This document shows positions 18,729-27,987 of a stretch of 64,000 nucleotides of DNA, piece by piece. Below the pieces are notes generated by a model that was not told the DNA's origin, searched no databases, and saw only the letters and a program-made list of their open reading frames with translations. The DNA comes from Maritimibacter sp. DP1N21-5 (GTDB taxonomy: Bacteria > Pseudomonadota > Alphaproteobacteria > Rhodobacterales > Rhodobacteraceae). The stretch lies in contig NZ_JAHUZF010000006.1 of the NCBI RefSeq assembly GCF_019218295.1, positions 930,001 through 994,000 on the forward strand, given 5' to 3'. The first letter of the stretch is position 1. Every line of letters begins with the position of its first letter. Position numbers and translations under genes: made by a program.

Positions 18729-18996
18729 GTGGAAGCCTCGGGGCTAAATGGTGGGGCAGCATAATTCGTTGTTGCGGCTCTGGATGCGCACGGTTCCGGG
18801 CGGAAATCGCCCCGGTTTGAGAAAAAATCATGATCAAGATGTCCCTTTTCGCGGCACTGGACGTGGGGCCACAACAGAGGCCAGGCGTTTCACTTATTGT
18901 CTCACAAGTCGGACCAGTCGACGCGCTTGACGCCATTGCACTGTCTTGTCCATTCTGACCCTGCGAACAGGGCAACCTTTCGTGTGGGAGGACAGC

Positions 18997-19797
18997 TTGA
19001 CCGAAACCAAGACGGTGGCCCAGACCGAGGCCGCGCCGATGCCCGCGATCGGGCCCGTGACGCTGTCGGACATTCCGGACATCCTCGCCTTGGGTGTGCG
19101 GGACTTCCTGCGCGCACCGGTTCTTGGGCTTGCCTTCGGCGCCTTCTACACGGTCGGCGGGTTGATCCTTCTGTGGCAGTTCGAGGCGATGGACCAAAGC
19201 TACCTCGTCATTCCGGTCGCCTTCGGCTTTCCCCTTCTGGGCCCCTTCATCGCCACCGGGCTATACGAGATGTCGCGCCGGCTGGAATACGGCATTCCCT
19301 TCCGCCCGCGCGAAGTCCTGGGCGTGATCTTTCGCCAGAAGGACCGACAGATTCCTTCCATGGCTGTCGTGGTCATCATGATCTTCCTGTTCTGGGTCTT
19401 CCTGGCCCACATGATCTTTGCGCTCTTCCTCGGGCTCATGCCGATGACGAACATCCTGTCGGACTGGCAGGCGACGATCTTCACGCCCGAAGGGATCAAG
19501 ATGCTGGGGTTCGGAACTCTGGTGGGCGCGGGCTTTGCCTTCGTGCTTTTCGCGCTCACGGTGGTGAGCCTGCCGCTTCTTCTGGACAAGGAGATCGACT
19601 TCATCTCGGCGATGATCGTGAGCTTTCAACTCGTCATGGTGAACACCGTGCCGATGCTGGTCTGGGGCCTCGTGATCGCGGTGCTGCTCTTTCTGGCGAT
19701 GCTTCCGGTCTTTCTGGGCCTGATCGTGGTGCTTCCGGTCCTGGGACATGCCTCCTGGCACCTCTACCGCCGCGCCTTGATCCATCCTGACGCCTGA
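18997..19797 (+). CDS. DUF2189 integral membrane protein
   Basis: A 266-residue polytopic membrane protein with about six hydrophobic segments. DFLRAPVLGLAFGAFYTVGG near the N-terminus and the closing VLPVLGHASWHLYRRAL are the marks of DUF2189, a family of unknown function. The start is taken as the TTG at 18997 because GGGAGGA lies 5-11 bases before it; the frame is open to a TTG at 18946 without such a site. It forms a single-gene unit. Confidence 0.8.
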   Translation: MTETKTVAQTEAAPMPAIGPVTLSDIPDILALGVRDFLRAPVLGLAFGAFYTVGGLILLWQFEAMDQSYLVIPVAFGFPLLGPFIATGLYEMSRRLEYGIPFRPREVLGVIFRQKDRQIPSMAVVVIMIFLFWVFLAHMIFALFLGLMPMTNILSDWQATIFTPEGIKMLGFGTLVGAGFAFVLFALTVVSLPLLLDKEIDFISAMIVSFQLVMVNTVPMLVWGLVIAVLLFLAMLPVFLGLIVVLPVLGHASWHLYRRALIHPDA

Positions 19798-19860
19798 GCC
19801 GATGGACGTTCTCTGCCAAGTGCCGCATACAGGGCGCGACAGATGCATGGAGGTGCCGCG

Positions 19861-20094
19861 ATGGGGTCATCGCTCAATTTACCCGGGATCGGGGAAGATC
19901 GTCTCGCCGCGCTCGAGGCCGAAGCCTCTGCGCAGGGGGTGAGCGTCGAGGCGCTGGTCCTGACGTGGATCGACCAGGGCCTCTCGCGGAGCCGAGCCGA
20001 GCGGGACAGGGCGGACCGGGCGCAGACATCACCAGACGCGAAGGACGGACTCTACAGCCACGGGACGAGCCTCGGGCGCTTCGTGAAGGACTGA
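19861..20094 (+). CDS. Small conserved-looking protein, function unknown
   Basis: A 77-residue protein with a good GGAGG ribosome-binding site 7 bases before the ATG at 19861. Residues about 10-40 (LAALEAEASAQGVSVEALVLTWIDQGL) look like two helices of a ribbon-helix-helix or small DNA-binding type; the rest is charged. It ends before a strong terminator, which supports a real gene. No firm family assignment. Confidence 0.6.
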   Translation: MGSSLNLPGIGEDRLAALEAEASAQGVSVEALVLTWIDQGLSRSRAERDRADRAQTSPDAKDGLYSHGTSLGRFVKD

Positions 20095-20123
20095 GCGCCG
20101 GTTCGCTTCCCCCGGGAACGACC

Positions 20124-20148
20124 AAGGCCGCCCGAGGGCGGCCTTTTT
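20124..20148 (+). terminator. Intrinsic terminator after the 77-aa protein gene
   Basis: A 9-bp stem AAGGCCGCC/GGCGGCCTT (20124-20132 with 20137-20145), tetraloop CGAG, running into TTTTT, 30 bases after the stop codon. Confidence 0.88.
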
Positions 20149-20188
20149 CATTGAATGACGCTACGAAGTGGCCCGGGTCAGCCCCGTG

Positions 20189-20713
20189 TCAACCCTGCGC
20201 GGGCTTCGGCGCGGCGGCCTGCGGCTGCGGCGCGGGCTTCTGGCTGCCACCTTCGAGGGGGTTGTCCTGACGCTGGACCGACCCTTCGAAATGCGCGCCG
20301 CTCTCGATGGCGATCGTCTTGTGGATAATGTCGCCTTCGACACGGGCGGTCGAGGTCAGGCGCACCTTGAGGCCACGCAGACGGCCCACGATACGGCCAT
20401 TCACGACCACGTCGTCGGCGACCACTTCGCCCTTCACGGTCGCACTTTCGCCTACGGTGAGCTGGTGGGCCCGGATGTCGCCCTCGATGGTGCCTTCGAC
20501 GAGGATGTCGCCGGTCGAGCGCAGGTTGCCCACAACATGAAGATCGGAGGACAGGGTCGAAGCCGGCGGTTTCGCCTTGGGGGCGGTCGACGCCGGGGCA
20601 GAGGACCCGCCCATCAGCGGCATGGACGGTTTGGGCGCGGTGCCTTCCGGTGCCTTGGCGTCGGTTTCGCCCGCCTTCGGGCCGGGTTCGTTGATACGGC
20701 TTTTAGAAAACAT
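20189..20713 (-). CDS. bacA: Bactofilin (polymer-forming cytoskeletal protein)
   Basis: A 174-residue bactofilin. The core beta-helix domain spans about residues 57-150 (DLHVVGNLRSTGDILVEG, then GDIRAHQLTVG and VEGDIIHKTIAI), flanked by Pro/Ala-rich, presumably disordered tails. Bactofilins polymerise at the membrane without nucleotide and localise cell-wall enzymes. The start codon lies inside the end of the upstream M23 peptidase gene (11-base overlap), the same gene pairing seen in other bacteria where bactofilin and a LmdC-type peptidase shape the cell. Confidence 0.93.
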   Translation of the reverse strand: MFSKSRINEPGPKAGETDAKAPEGTAPKPSMPLMGGSSAPASTAPKAKPPASTLSSDLHVVGNLRSTGDILVEGTIEGDIRAHQLTVGESATVKGEVVADDVVVNGRIVGRLRGLKVRLTSTARVEGDIIHKTIAIESGAHFEGSVQRQDNPLEGGSQKPAPQPQAAAPKPAQG

Positions 20714-22004
20714 TTCGTCCTGCCTGAATGTAGGTCATCGGGTTGATCGCGTTACCACCAACGCGGATTTCGTAGTGAAGATGCGGTCCCGTGGACCGGC
20801 CGGAATTTCCCATATCACCGATAAGGTCGCCGCGCGAGACCCTTTGGCCCTTGTTGACGCGAATGCGCGACATGTGACCATAGCGCGTTTCGATGCCGAA
20901 CTCGTGCTGAATCTTCACCAGACGGCCATAACCGGACTGCCAGTCGGCATGGGTGACGACGCCGTCGGCAGTGGCATAGATCGGTGTGCCCACGGGGCCG
21001 GCCATGTCGGTGCCGGCATGGAGCCTGCCCCAGCGGGAACCGAAGCCGGAGGTGTAGCGGAAGGAACCGGGGCGCAGCGGCATGTAGAAGGGCAGCTTCT
21101 CGGCCGCAATGCGATAGATGTTCATCCGGTCGAGCTCGCCCAGGATGTTGTTGGCGCGCGCCATGTCGCTGTCGGCGGCGCTCCCCTTGGTCGAGAGGAT
21201 CATCGGCATGAGCGGACCGCCTTGTCCGGAATAACCGCGCCGAACTGTGGCGAGGATGCTGTCGGTGGACATGCCCGCCGCCGAGAACATCTTGTCGAGT
21301 GGTTCGAGGCTCACCGTCACCGCATCTTCAAGCTGGCTGAAGATCTGGTTGTTGCGCTCGTCGCGCAGGCGCGCCTCGTAGATCAGTTCGTCGGTCGCCT
21401 CGCGGGCCTCGCGGGCTTCGGTGCGGGCCGCGTCCCGTTCGGCCGACGTCATGTCGAGGGCTTCGGTCAGGGCGGTCACGGTCTGGGAAAGGTCCGGGCC
21501 GGCGGCCATCTGGAAGCTGCCGGCAGGAACCTCGCCACCATTCTCGGCGAGCATGGCTTCGACCGAGCCGCGCGCCGCGTCGCGTTCGTTCATGGTCCGA
21601 CGCAGGGTCGACTGGATGACGTTGATCCCGGTTTCGAGCTCGCGGCGCCGTTCTTCGGACGACAGAAGCTCAGACTGCATATCGGAAATCTGGGCGAGGG
21701 CGAGGTTGAAGCGCTCCTGTGCTGCGGCGGCTTCGGCTGCGCGAGTATCACGTTCGGTTGCGAGAATCTGCAGACGTTCTTCATACAGGCGCTGTTCGCG
21801 CTGGGTCTGCTCACGCACATTCCCGGACCCGATCGAATCCATGATGAGTACGGCGGTCGCAATGATGGCCCAGGCCACGAAGGCCGCCGAAACGGTCCAG
21901 GCTATGAGCTGTGTGAGCGGCGAGAGGATGACGAAGCGGGTGCCTTGTTCGGATCTCAGGAAAAGCCGTTGTTCCGGGAAGCTCGTTTCGAGCTTTCGGT
22001 TCAT
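20703..22004 (-). CDS. Membrane-anchored M23 (LytM) peptidoglycan peptidase
   Basis: A 433-residue protein: short cytoplasmic N-terminus, one transmembrane helix (about residues 30-55), a long periplasmic coiled coil (about 60-190), then an M23 domain (about 320-425). Zinc-ligand motifs are intact: HAGTD in the first motif and HLHYE in the last, so it should be an active endopeptidase rather than an EnvC-like activator. The ATG at 22004 removes a 27-residue extension with no ribosome-binding site. It overlaps the bactofilin gene, which suggests that the bactofilin positions this enzyme. Confidence 0.92.
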   Translation of the reverse strand: MNRKLETSFPEQRLFLRSEQGTRFVILSPLTQLIAWTVSAAFVAWAIIATAVLIMDSIGSGNVREQTQREQRLYEERLQILATERDTRAAEAAAAQERFNLALAQISDMQSELLSSEERRRELETGINVIQSTLRRTMNERDAARGSVEAMLAENGGEVPAGSFQMAAGPDLSQTVTALTEALDMTSAERDAARTEAREAREATDELIYEARLRDERNNQIFSQLEDAVTVSLEPLDKMFSAAGMSTDSILATVRRGYSGQGGPLMPMILSTKGSAADSDMARANNILGELDRMNIYRIAAEKLPFYMPLRPGSFRYTSGFGSRWGRLHAGTDMAGPVGTPIYATADGVVTHADWQSGYGRLVKIQHEFGIETRYGHMSRIRVNKGQRVSRGDLIGDMGNSGRSTGPHLHYEIRVGGNAINPMTYIQAGRNVF

Positions 22005-22182
22005 ATCGTGTCCGAGCTTGTTCAGCACTGTTCTACCGTTCGTTGCCCCATATCCCAGCGCATGCGGAACCCGACGGTGCCGCATGCTTGGGGTTCTCTA
22101 ACCTGCCATGTTGGATTGGTGCAAGGAATTTGGCCCAAGTCGGCCGAGACCCGCTGTCGCAGGCGGCAGATGTTCGCCGATC

Positions 22183-23004
22183 TCAGGAGGCGGCAAGGGG
22201 CCAGTAGAAATCGGGCGGTAGACCCGCTTCAGCGCGCTTTTCCTCGTTGAAAGGCGGCTTCAGCGCCCCGTGGAAATAACGCCGGACAAGGTCGTGAAAC
22301 GCCACTTTCGGATCGAGGTCTTGGCGACCGCAAAGGAAGTGGAACCACTTCGAGCCATAGGCCACATGGGCGACTTCCTCGGCATAGATGACCTCGAGCG
22401 CGGTCACCGCCTTGGCGTCCTGCGCGCGGGTGAAGGTCGCGATCATGGCGGGCGTCACATCGAGACCGCGCGCCTCCAGCACCATGGGCACGACCGCCAG
22501 GCGACCGAGGAAATCCCGCGCGGTATCGGTGGCCGCCTGCCACATACCGGCATGGGCGGGCAGGGCGCCGTAGTAGCTCCCCAGGTTCTCCAGCGCGTCG
22601 CAGACGAGCCCGAAGTGCTTGGCCTCTTCGTCCGCCGCCTTTACCCAGTCGTCATAGAACCCGAGCGGCATCGGCGTGTCCGCGAAGCGTGGGATGATGT
22701 CCCAGTGGAGGTCGACGGCATTGAGCTCGATATGGGCGATTGCGTGAAGGATGGCCTTGCGCCCCTCGATACTGCCGGGGCGGCGCCTTGGCACGTCGCG
22801 CGGATCGAGGAGGTCGGGTTTGGTCGGCCGCGCCGGGCGGTCGGGCGGCGTGGCCCGACCGATGGGAATGGAGGTTCCTGTTTCGCGTGCCGCGAACCAC
22901 GTTGCGGCATGACGGCGCGACAACGCGGCCTTTTCGCGTCCGTCGGCGGTGGACAGAACCTCGACTGCCATGTCCGACAGGGTGATTGCCGTCCGGTGGC
23001 TCAC
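22183..23004 (-). CDS. DUF455 ferritin-like protein
   Basis: A 273-residue four-helix ferritin-like protein. Candidate di-iron ligands occur in HIELNAVDLHWD, EEAKHF, LEARGLD and AEEVAHVAYG, consistent with a non-haem di-iron centre; the biochemical role of DUF455 is unknown. It overlaps the bcp stop by 4 bases, so it is translated with the peroxiredoxin, pointing to oxidative stress or iron handling (inference). Confidence 0.85.
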   Translation of the reverse strand: MSHRTAITLSDMAVEVLSTADGREKAALSRRHAATWFAARETGTSIPIGRATPPDRPARPTKPDLLDPRDVPRRRPGSIEGRKAILHAIAHIELNAVDLHWDIIPRFADTPMPLGFYDDWVKAADEEAKHFGLVCDALENLGSYYGALPAHAGMWQAATDTARDFLGRLAVVPMVLEARGLDVTPAMIATFTRAQDAKAVTALEVIYAEEVAHVAYGSKWFHFLCGRQDLDPKVAFHDLVRRYFHGALKPPFNEEKRAEAGLPPDFYWPLAAS

Positions 23005-23474
23005 AGGGCGCGAACCGCGGCGAGCACGTCGTCCGCGTGACCGTCCACCTTCACCTTGTCCCAGACCTGCGCGATTTTCCCGTCGGGCCCGATCAGATAT
23101 GTCGTGCGGGCGATGCCCATGAAGGTCTTGCCGTACATTTTCTTCTCGCCCCAGACCCCGTAGTCTTCACAGACGGTGCCCTCGGCATCCGACAGGAGCG
23201 CCGTGGCAAGCTCTTCCTTCTTCGCGAAATTCGACTGTTTCTTGACGCTGTCCTTGGATACCCCGATCACGACCGCGCCGGCCGCCTCGAAATCACCGAG
23301 CTTGGCGGTGAAGTCCCGCGCTTCCAGTGTGCAGCCGGGGGTTGAAGCCTTGGGATAAAAGAAAAGGACCACGGGCTTGCCGGCGAACTGGGACAATTCC
23401 ACCAGATCGCCCGACTGGTCGGGAAGGGCGAACTCAGGCGCTTTCGCGCCGACCTTCAACAGCGATTCCGTCAT
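23001..23474 (-). CDS. bcp: Thioredoxin-dependent peroxiredoxin Bcp
   Basis: A 157-residue Bcp/PrxQ protein that reduces peroxides with thioredoxin. The peroxidatic Cys48 lies in ASTPGCTLEARDF; the position five residues later, Cys in two-Cys PrxQ, is not Cys here, so it is a one-Cys or distantly resolving type. Start choice is open: the ATG at 23474 lies 12 bases from AAAGGAG, while a GTG at 23483 lies only 3 bases from it. It is coupled to the DUF455 gene by an ATGA overlap. Confidence 0.95.
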   Translation of the reverse strand: MTESLLKVGAKAPEFALPDQSGDLVELSQFAGKPVVLFFYPKASTPGCTLEARDFTAKLGDFEAAGAVVIGVSKDSVKKQSNFAKKEELATALLSDAEGTVCEDYGVWGEKKMYGKTFMGIARTTYLIGPDGKIAQVWDKVKVDGHADDVLAAVRAL

Positions 23475-23562
23475 TTCCTTCACAAGCTCCTTTGCATCTC
23501 GTAAGCACCTGACCTAGACATTTCCGACGCCGTTTTGAAGACGGCATGAACCCCCAAGGCCG

Positions 23563-26500
23563 ATGACCGACAGCGACAGGACCCCAGATTCAACGGTGCC
23601 GGAGAGCAGCCATTCGAGTCTGGAGAGCCCGGCGCGTCGCTGGCGGCCGCGCCGGTTGCACTTCCATCTGGGTCTGTGGTCGGTCCTCACCATCGGGATC
23701 GGGGCTCTCTTCCTTCTGCTCGTCTCGATGTCGGTCACGGGGCGCGCCGTGCCCTTGCCGGGCTGGGTCGCCGAGAATGTCGAGACGCGGATGAATACGC
23801 TCATCCCGGAAGGCTCGTTCACTCTGCGCCGGATCGAGATCGGCGTCACGCCGAAGGGCCGGCCCCGGCTGAGGCTGGTCGACGTGGGGATCCGCGATGC
23901 CTCCGGGCTCGACATCGCGCAGCTCAACTCCGTGGAAGGCGGCGTCCGGCTCGCGCCGATCTTCAAGGGCGAACTGGTGCCGCGCACCGCGATCCTCTCC
24001 GGCGCGCAGGTGACCTTTCGCAGGCTGGCGGATGGCAGCTTCGCCCTGCAATTCGGGCAAGGGAACACGACCACCGGCAATCTGGCCGAGGTCTTCGATG
24101 CGATCGACGGGCTCTTCGCCGGCGGCATTCTGGCCGAGGCCGGTCGCGTCGAAGCCAACGGTCTGACCATCACGCTCGAAGACGGGCGCACGGGGCGGCT
24201 CTGGCAGGTGACGAACGGCCAGATGGAGATCATCCAGTCCGAAAAGATCATCGAGACGAACATCAGCTTCGAGGTCTTCAACCAGACCGAAGAACTGGCG
24301 CAGGTCGAAGTGGCCCTGCGGTCGGACAAGACGAACTCCGCGGCTTCGCTGTCGGTGTCTTTCGACAATGCCGCCGCCGCCGATATCGGGGCACAATCGC
24401 CGGCGCTGTCGTTCCTGTCGCTCGTCGATGCGCCGGTCTCGGGCGCGCTGCGCACCACCCTTGGCCCGGAGGGAGAAATCACCGACCTTGCCGGGGCGCT
24501 CCAGATCGACGAGGGCGGGATCAAGCCCGCCGAGGGCGCGCGCACGGTGCGGTTCGGGGGCGCCAAGGCCTATGTCGACTTCGACCCCGAGGCACAGGCG
24601 ATCAACGTGTCGGGGCTGGGTCTCTCGAGCGAGCTTGGCGAGGCCGAACTCGAGGGCAAGCTTCTTTTGACCGACCTGGTCAACGGCTGGCCGCAGGGCG
24701 TCGTCGCGCAGCTTCGCCTGAACCGCGCCGTTGTGCGCGACCAGCGCGTGTTCGACACGCCCGTGGAACTCCAGAGCGGCTATATCGACGCGAGGGTGAA
24801 GCTCGCGCCTTTCAAGCTCGACATCGGGCAAGCGGTGTTCTTTCACGATGCCACGCGGATCGAACTCTCGGGTGATATCGGGGCCACGAAGGACGAATGG
24901 GACCTGTCGCTCAACGTCCAGATCCCCGCGCTTGACGTGGCCGAGTTGAAGACCCTCTGGCCGAAGCCCCTTTCCCCAAATCCGCGCCGCTGGGTGTTCC
25001 AGAACGTCCGGAGCGGCGAGATTCGCGATGTTCAAGTGGCGCTGCGCGGCCCCTCTCTGGAAGACGCGCAAATGCTTCTGGGCGCGCGCCTGACCGATGC
25101 CGTCGTGAAGCCGATGCCGGCGCTTCCCAACGTGGTCGGGGCCTCCGGCTACCTGATGCTCGCCGAGCAACAGTTGACGATCCGCGCGAACGCCGGCCGC
25201 ATGACTGCGCCCAATGGCGAACAGATCGACCTGTCCGGATCGACCTTCACCGTGCCCGACGTGCGCGACAAGCCCGGCGACGGGGTGGCGGACCTCGCCC
25301 TGCGGGGACCGCTTCAGGCCGGGCTGTCGCTTCTCGCGATGAAGCCTTTCGATGTGTTCAAGGACACGGACCTTGGTCCCGATCTGGCCGAAGGCCGGTT
25401 CGAGGCACAAGGACGGGTCGAATTTCCCATGCTGAAGGACCTGCCCTTCGAGCAGGTGAAATTCGAGGTGCGGGGCAAGGCCTTCGACGTGCGGTCAGAA
25501 AGGCTGGTCGAGGGCAGCGTGCTGACCGGGGCAGAGCTGGATTTCCGGGCCTCGCCGGACATGGTCGAAGTGTCCGGGCCCGGGCGACTGGGCGATGTGG
25601 CCGCCACTGCCACCTGGCGGCAATCCCTGCGGGCGGAGGACAAGGGGCAGGGGTCGACGGTGACGGGCACCGTGACCCTGAGCCAGGCGGCGGTAGAGGA
25701 ATTCAACCTCGGGCTGTCGCCCGACATGCTGGGCGGCGAGGCGCCGGGTGCGTTTTCGCTTAGCCTCAAGCCCGACGAGGCCCCGCGTCTGACCTTGACC
25801 TCCAACCTGGAAGGCCTGAGCCTGTCGATCCCGGGCACCGGCTGGTCCAAGGGGCGTGGATCGCGCGGATCGCTCGAGGTCGAGGCCTTGCTGGGTCCAC
25901 GTCCGACGGTCGAAACGCTCGCCATTTCGGCACCGGGGCTCACCGCCTCGGGCACGCTGACCACGCGGGAGGGCGGCGGTCTCGATCAGGCCCGTTTCGC
26001 ACGTGTGCAGCTCGGAGGATGGCTCGATGCGCCGGTGACCCTGACCGGACGCGGCAACGGCATCGGCATCGCGGTCGAGGGGGGCACCGCGGACCTGCGC
26101 AAGGCCAGTTTTGGCAGCGGTCCGGCCGGCGGCGGTGGTGGCGGTGGGAGCTCGCAACCGCTTTCGATCCGCCTGAACAGCCTCACGGTCGCCGAAGGAA
26201 TCGTCCTGAGCGACTTCCGGGGCAACTTCGATCTGAACGGCGGCCTGTCCGGCACCTTCCTTGCCAATGTAGAGGGCGGCGCACCGATCGAAGGGACCGT
26301 CGCCCAGACGCCCCAAGGCGCAGCCTATCGCATCAAGTCGGCGCAGGGGGGCGAGGTCTTGAACGGGATGGGCGTGTTCAACAAGGCGCGCAAAGGCAAC
26401 CTCGAGGTCATTCTGGTCCCGACCGGGGTCTCGGGCACATTCGAGGGCACGCTGTCGCTGACGAGCACCTACCTCGTGGATGCGCCCGCCATGGCCGAGC

Positions 26501-26913
26501 TGCTGTCGGCGATTTCCATCGTGGGCCTGCTCGACCAGATGGACGGTCAGGGGATCTTCTTCTCCGAGGTGAAGGGCAAGTTCCAGCTCTCGCCCACGCG
26601 GCTCACGCTCTATTCGTCCTCGGCGGTCAGTTCCTCGCTCGGCCTGTCGATGGACGGCTACTACAATCTCGACCAGAAGACCCTCGACATGCAGGGGGTG
26701 CTGTCACCCTTCTACCTCATCAACTCCATCGGTCGTCTCGTCTCCGCGCGTGACGGCGAGGGGCTCGTGGGCTTCTCCTTCAACCTGACCGGGCCCGCGA
26801 GCGACATGAACGTGTCGGTAAATCCCCTGTCCATCCTGACCCCCGGTTTCCTGCGCGAGATCTTTCGCCGCCAGACGCCGCAACCCGACCAGACGTCACA
26901 ACCCAATCAGTAG
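23563..26913 (+). CDS. YhdP/AsmA-like large envelope protein
   Basis: An 1116-residue protein with one N-terminal transmembrane helix (about residues 40-60) and a very long beta-rich periplasmic region. The C-terminal 250 residues (for example AMAELLSAISIVGLLDQMDG and the closing DMNVSVNPLSILTPGFLR) match the AsmA-like C-terminal domain. Such proteins are thought to bridge the periplasm and carry phospholipids to the outer membrane. A Gly-rich loop lies near residue 855. It is divergent from bcp and 6 bases upstream of queA, so queA is probably in the same transcript. Confidence 0.88.
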   Translation: MTDSDRTPDSTVPESSHSSLESPARRWRPRRLHFHLGLWSVLTIGIGALFLLLVSMSVTGRAVPLPGWVAENVETRMNTLIPEGSFTLRRIEIGVTPKGRPRLRLVDVGIRDASGLDIAQLNSVEGGVRLAPIFKGELVPRTAILSGAQVTFRRLADGSFALQFGQGNTTTGNLAEVFDAIDGLFAGGILAEAGRVEANGLTITLEDGRTGRLWQVTNGQMEIIQSEKIIETNISFEVFNQTEELAQVEVALRSDKTNSAASLSVSFDNAAAADIGAQSPALSFLSLVDAPVSGALRTTLGPEGEITDLAGALQIDEGGIKPAEGARTVRFGGAKAYVDFDPEAQAINVSGLGLSSELGEAELEGKLLLTDLVNGWPQGVVAQLRLNRAVVRDQRVFDTPVELQSGYIDARVKLAPFKLDIGQAVFFHDATRIELSGDIGATKDEWDLSLNVQIPALDVAELKTLWPKPLSPNPRRWVFQNVRSGEIRDVQVALRGPSLEDAQMLLGARLTDAVVKPMPALPNVVGASGYLMLAEQQLTIRANAGRMTAPNGEQIDLSGSTFTVPDVRDKPGDGVADLALRGPLQAGLSLLAMKPFDVFKDTDLGPDLAEGRFEAQGRVEFPMLKDLPFEQVKFEVRGKAFDVRSERLVEGSVLTGAELDFRASPDMVEVSGPGRLGDVAATATWRQSLRAEDKGQGSTVTGTVTLSQAAVEEFNLGLSPDMLGGEAPGAFSLSLKPDEAPRLTLTSNLEGLSLSIPGTGWSKGRGSRGSLEVEALLGPRPTVETLAISAPGLTASGTLTTREGGGLDQARFARVQLGGWLDAPVTLTGRGNGIGIAVEGGTADLRKASFGSGPAGGGGGGGSSQPLSIRLNSLTVAEGIVLSDFRGNFDLNGGLSGTFLANVEGGAPIEGTVAQTPQGAAYRIKSAQGGEVLNGMGVFNKARKGNLEVILVPTGVSGTFEGTLSLTSTYLVDAPAMAELLSAISIVGLLDQMDGQGIFFSEVKGKFQLSPTRLTLYSSSAVSSSLGLSMDGYYNLDQKTLDMQGVLSPFYLINSIGRLVSARDGEGLVGFSFNLTGPASDMNVSVNPLSILTPGFLREIFRRQTPQPDQTSQPNQ

Positions 26914-26919
26914 GTTCCC

Positions 26920-27987
26920 ATGCCCCAGCACGACGACGGCACCCGGCTGTCGGATTACGATTTCGACCTTCCCGAAGACCTGATCGCGACCCGGCCTGCA
27001 CGGCCCCGGTCGTCGGCGCGCCTTCTGGTGGCGACCGCCACTGCCATCCACGACCGGACCGTGACCGATCTTGTCGACTGGTTGCGCCCGGGCGACAGGC
27101 TCGTGCTCAACGACACCCGCGTCATTCCCGCGCGGCTCGAGGGCCTGCGCCGTCGGGGCGAGGCTGAGGCCCGGATCGAGGTCACGCTGCTCGAGCCCGA
27201 TGCGGCACCGGGTGCCTGGCGTGCGCTGGTGAAACCCCTGCGCAAGGTCGCCGATGGCGAGGAGATCGTATTTGCCGCCGGGCTGTCGGCGCGGGTTCTG
27301 CGGCGCGAAGAGGGGCAGGCGGTGCTGGCCTTCAACCGGCAAGGGCCGGATTTCGACACCGCGCTTGTAGCCGCCGGTCGCATGCCGCTGCCGCCCTATA
27401 TCGAGGCCAAGCGCAAGGCCGATGCCGAGGACCTGCGGGATTATCAGACGGTCTGGGCCCGGAACGCCGGAGCCGTCGCGGCGCCGACCGCTTCGCTTCA
27501 TTTCGACGAGGATCTTCTGTCCGCGCTGGCCATTCGCGGCGTCGACACCACCCATGTGACCCTCCACGTCGGGGCCGGGACGTTCCTTCCCGTGAAGGTC
27601 GACGACGTCACTGACCACAAGATGCATTCCGAATGGGGCGAGGTGACCCCGGCCGCCGCCGCCGAGATCAACGCGACCAAGGCGGCAGGCGGGCGCGTGA
27701 TACCGGTCGGCACCACCGCGCTGCGCCTGATCGAAAGCGCGTCAAAGGACGGCAGCATCGCACCCTGGCGGGGGCCCACCGATATCTTCATCCGGCCCGG
27801 CTATGCCTTCCAGATGGCCGACGGGCTGATGACCAACTTCCACCTGCCCAAGTCGACCCTGATGATGCTGGTCTCGGCCCTGATGGGGATCGACCGGATG
27901 CGCGCGGTTTATGACCATGCCATCGCGACGCGCTACCGCTTCTTCAGCTACGGCGACGCCTCGCTTCTTCTGCCGAACGAACCCTAA
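26920..27987 (+). CDS. queA: S-adenosylmethionine:tRNA ribosyltransferase-isomerase
   Basis: A 355-residue enzyme that transfers the ribosyl part of SAM to 7-aminomethyl-7-deazaguanine in tRNA to make epoxyqueuosine. [14 protein letters not shown] at the N-terminus, [20 protein letters not shown] and [17 protein letters not shown] [15 protein letters not shown] are family blocks. It follows the YhdP-like gene by 6 bases and overlaps the xerD stop at its 3' end by 3 bases (convergent genes). Confidence 0.97.
   Translation: MPQHDDGTRLSDYDFDLPEDLIATRPARPRSSARLLVATATAIHDRTVTDLVDWLRPGDRLVLNDTRVIPARLEGLRRRGEAEARIEVTLLEPDAAPGAWRALVKPLRKVADGEEIVFAAGLSARVLRREEGQAVLAFNRQGPDFDTALVAAGRMPLPPYIEAKRKADAEDLRDYQTVWARNAGAVAAPTASLHFDEDLLSALAIRGVDTTHVTLHVGAGTFLPVKVDDVTDHKMHSEWGEVTPAAAAEINATKAAGGRVIPVGTTALRLIESASKDGSIAPWRGPTDIFIRPGYAFQMADGLMTNFHLPKSTLMMLVSALMGIDRMRAVYDHAIATRYRFFSYGDASLLLPNEP

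Noticed and set aside
18749..18835. A 28-codon minus-strand frame upstream of the pilin-like gene
   Set aside because: No ribosome-binding site, no hydrophobic or conserved pattern.
22020..22033. A second LexA-like site, GTTC-N6-GTTC, near the M23 peptidase start
   Set aside because: The spacing is 6, not the 7 required by the alphaproteobacterial LexA motif, and there is no DNA-damage context.
23530..23556. A GCCGT/ACGGC hairpin just before the YhdP-like gene as a regulatory element
   Set aside because: Only a 5-bp stem; expected by chance at this GC content.
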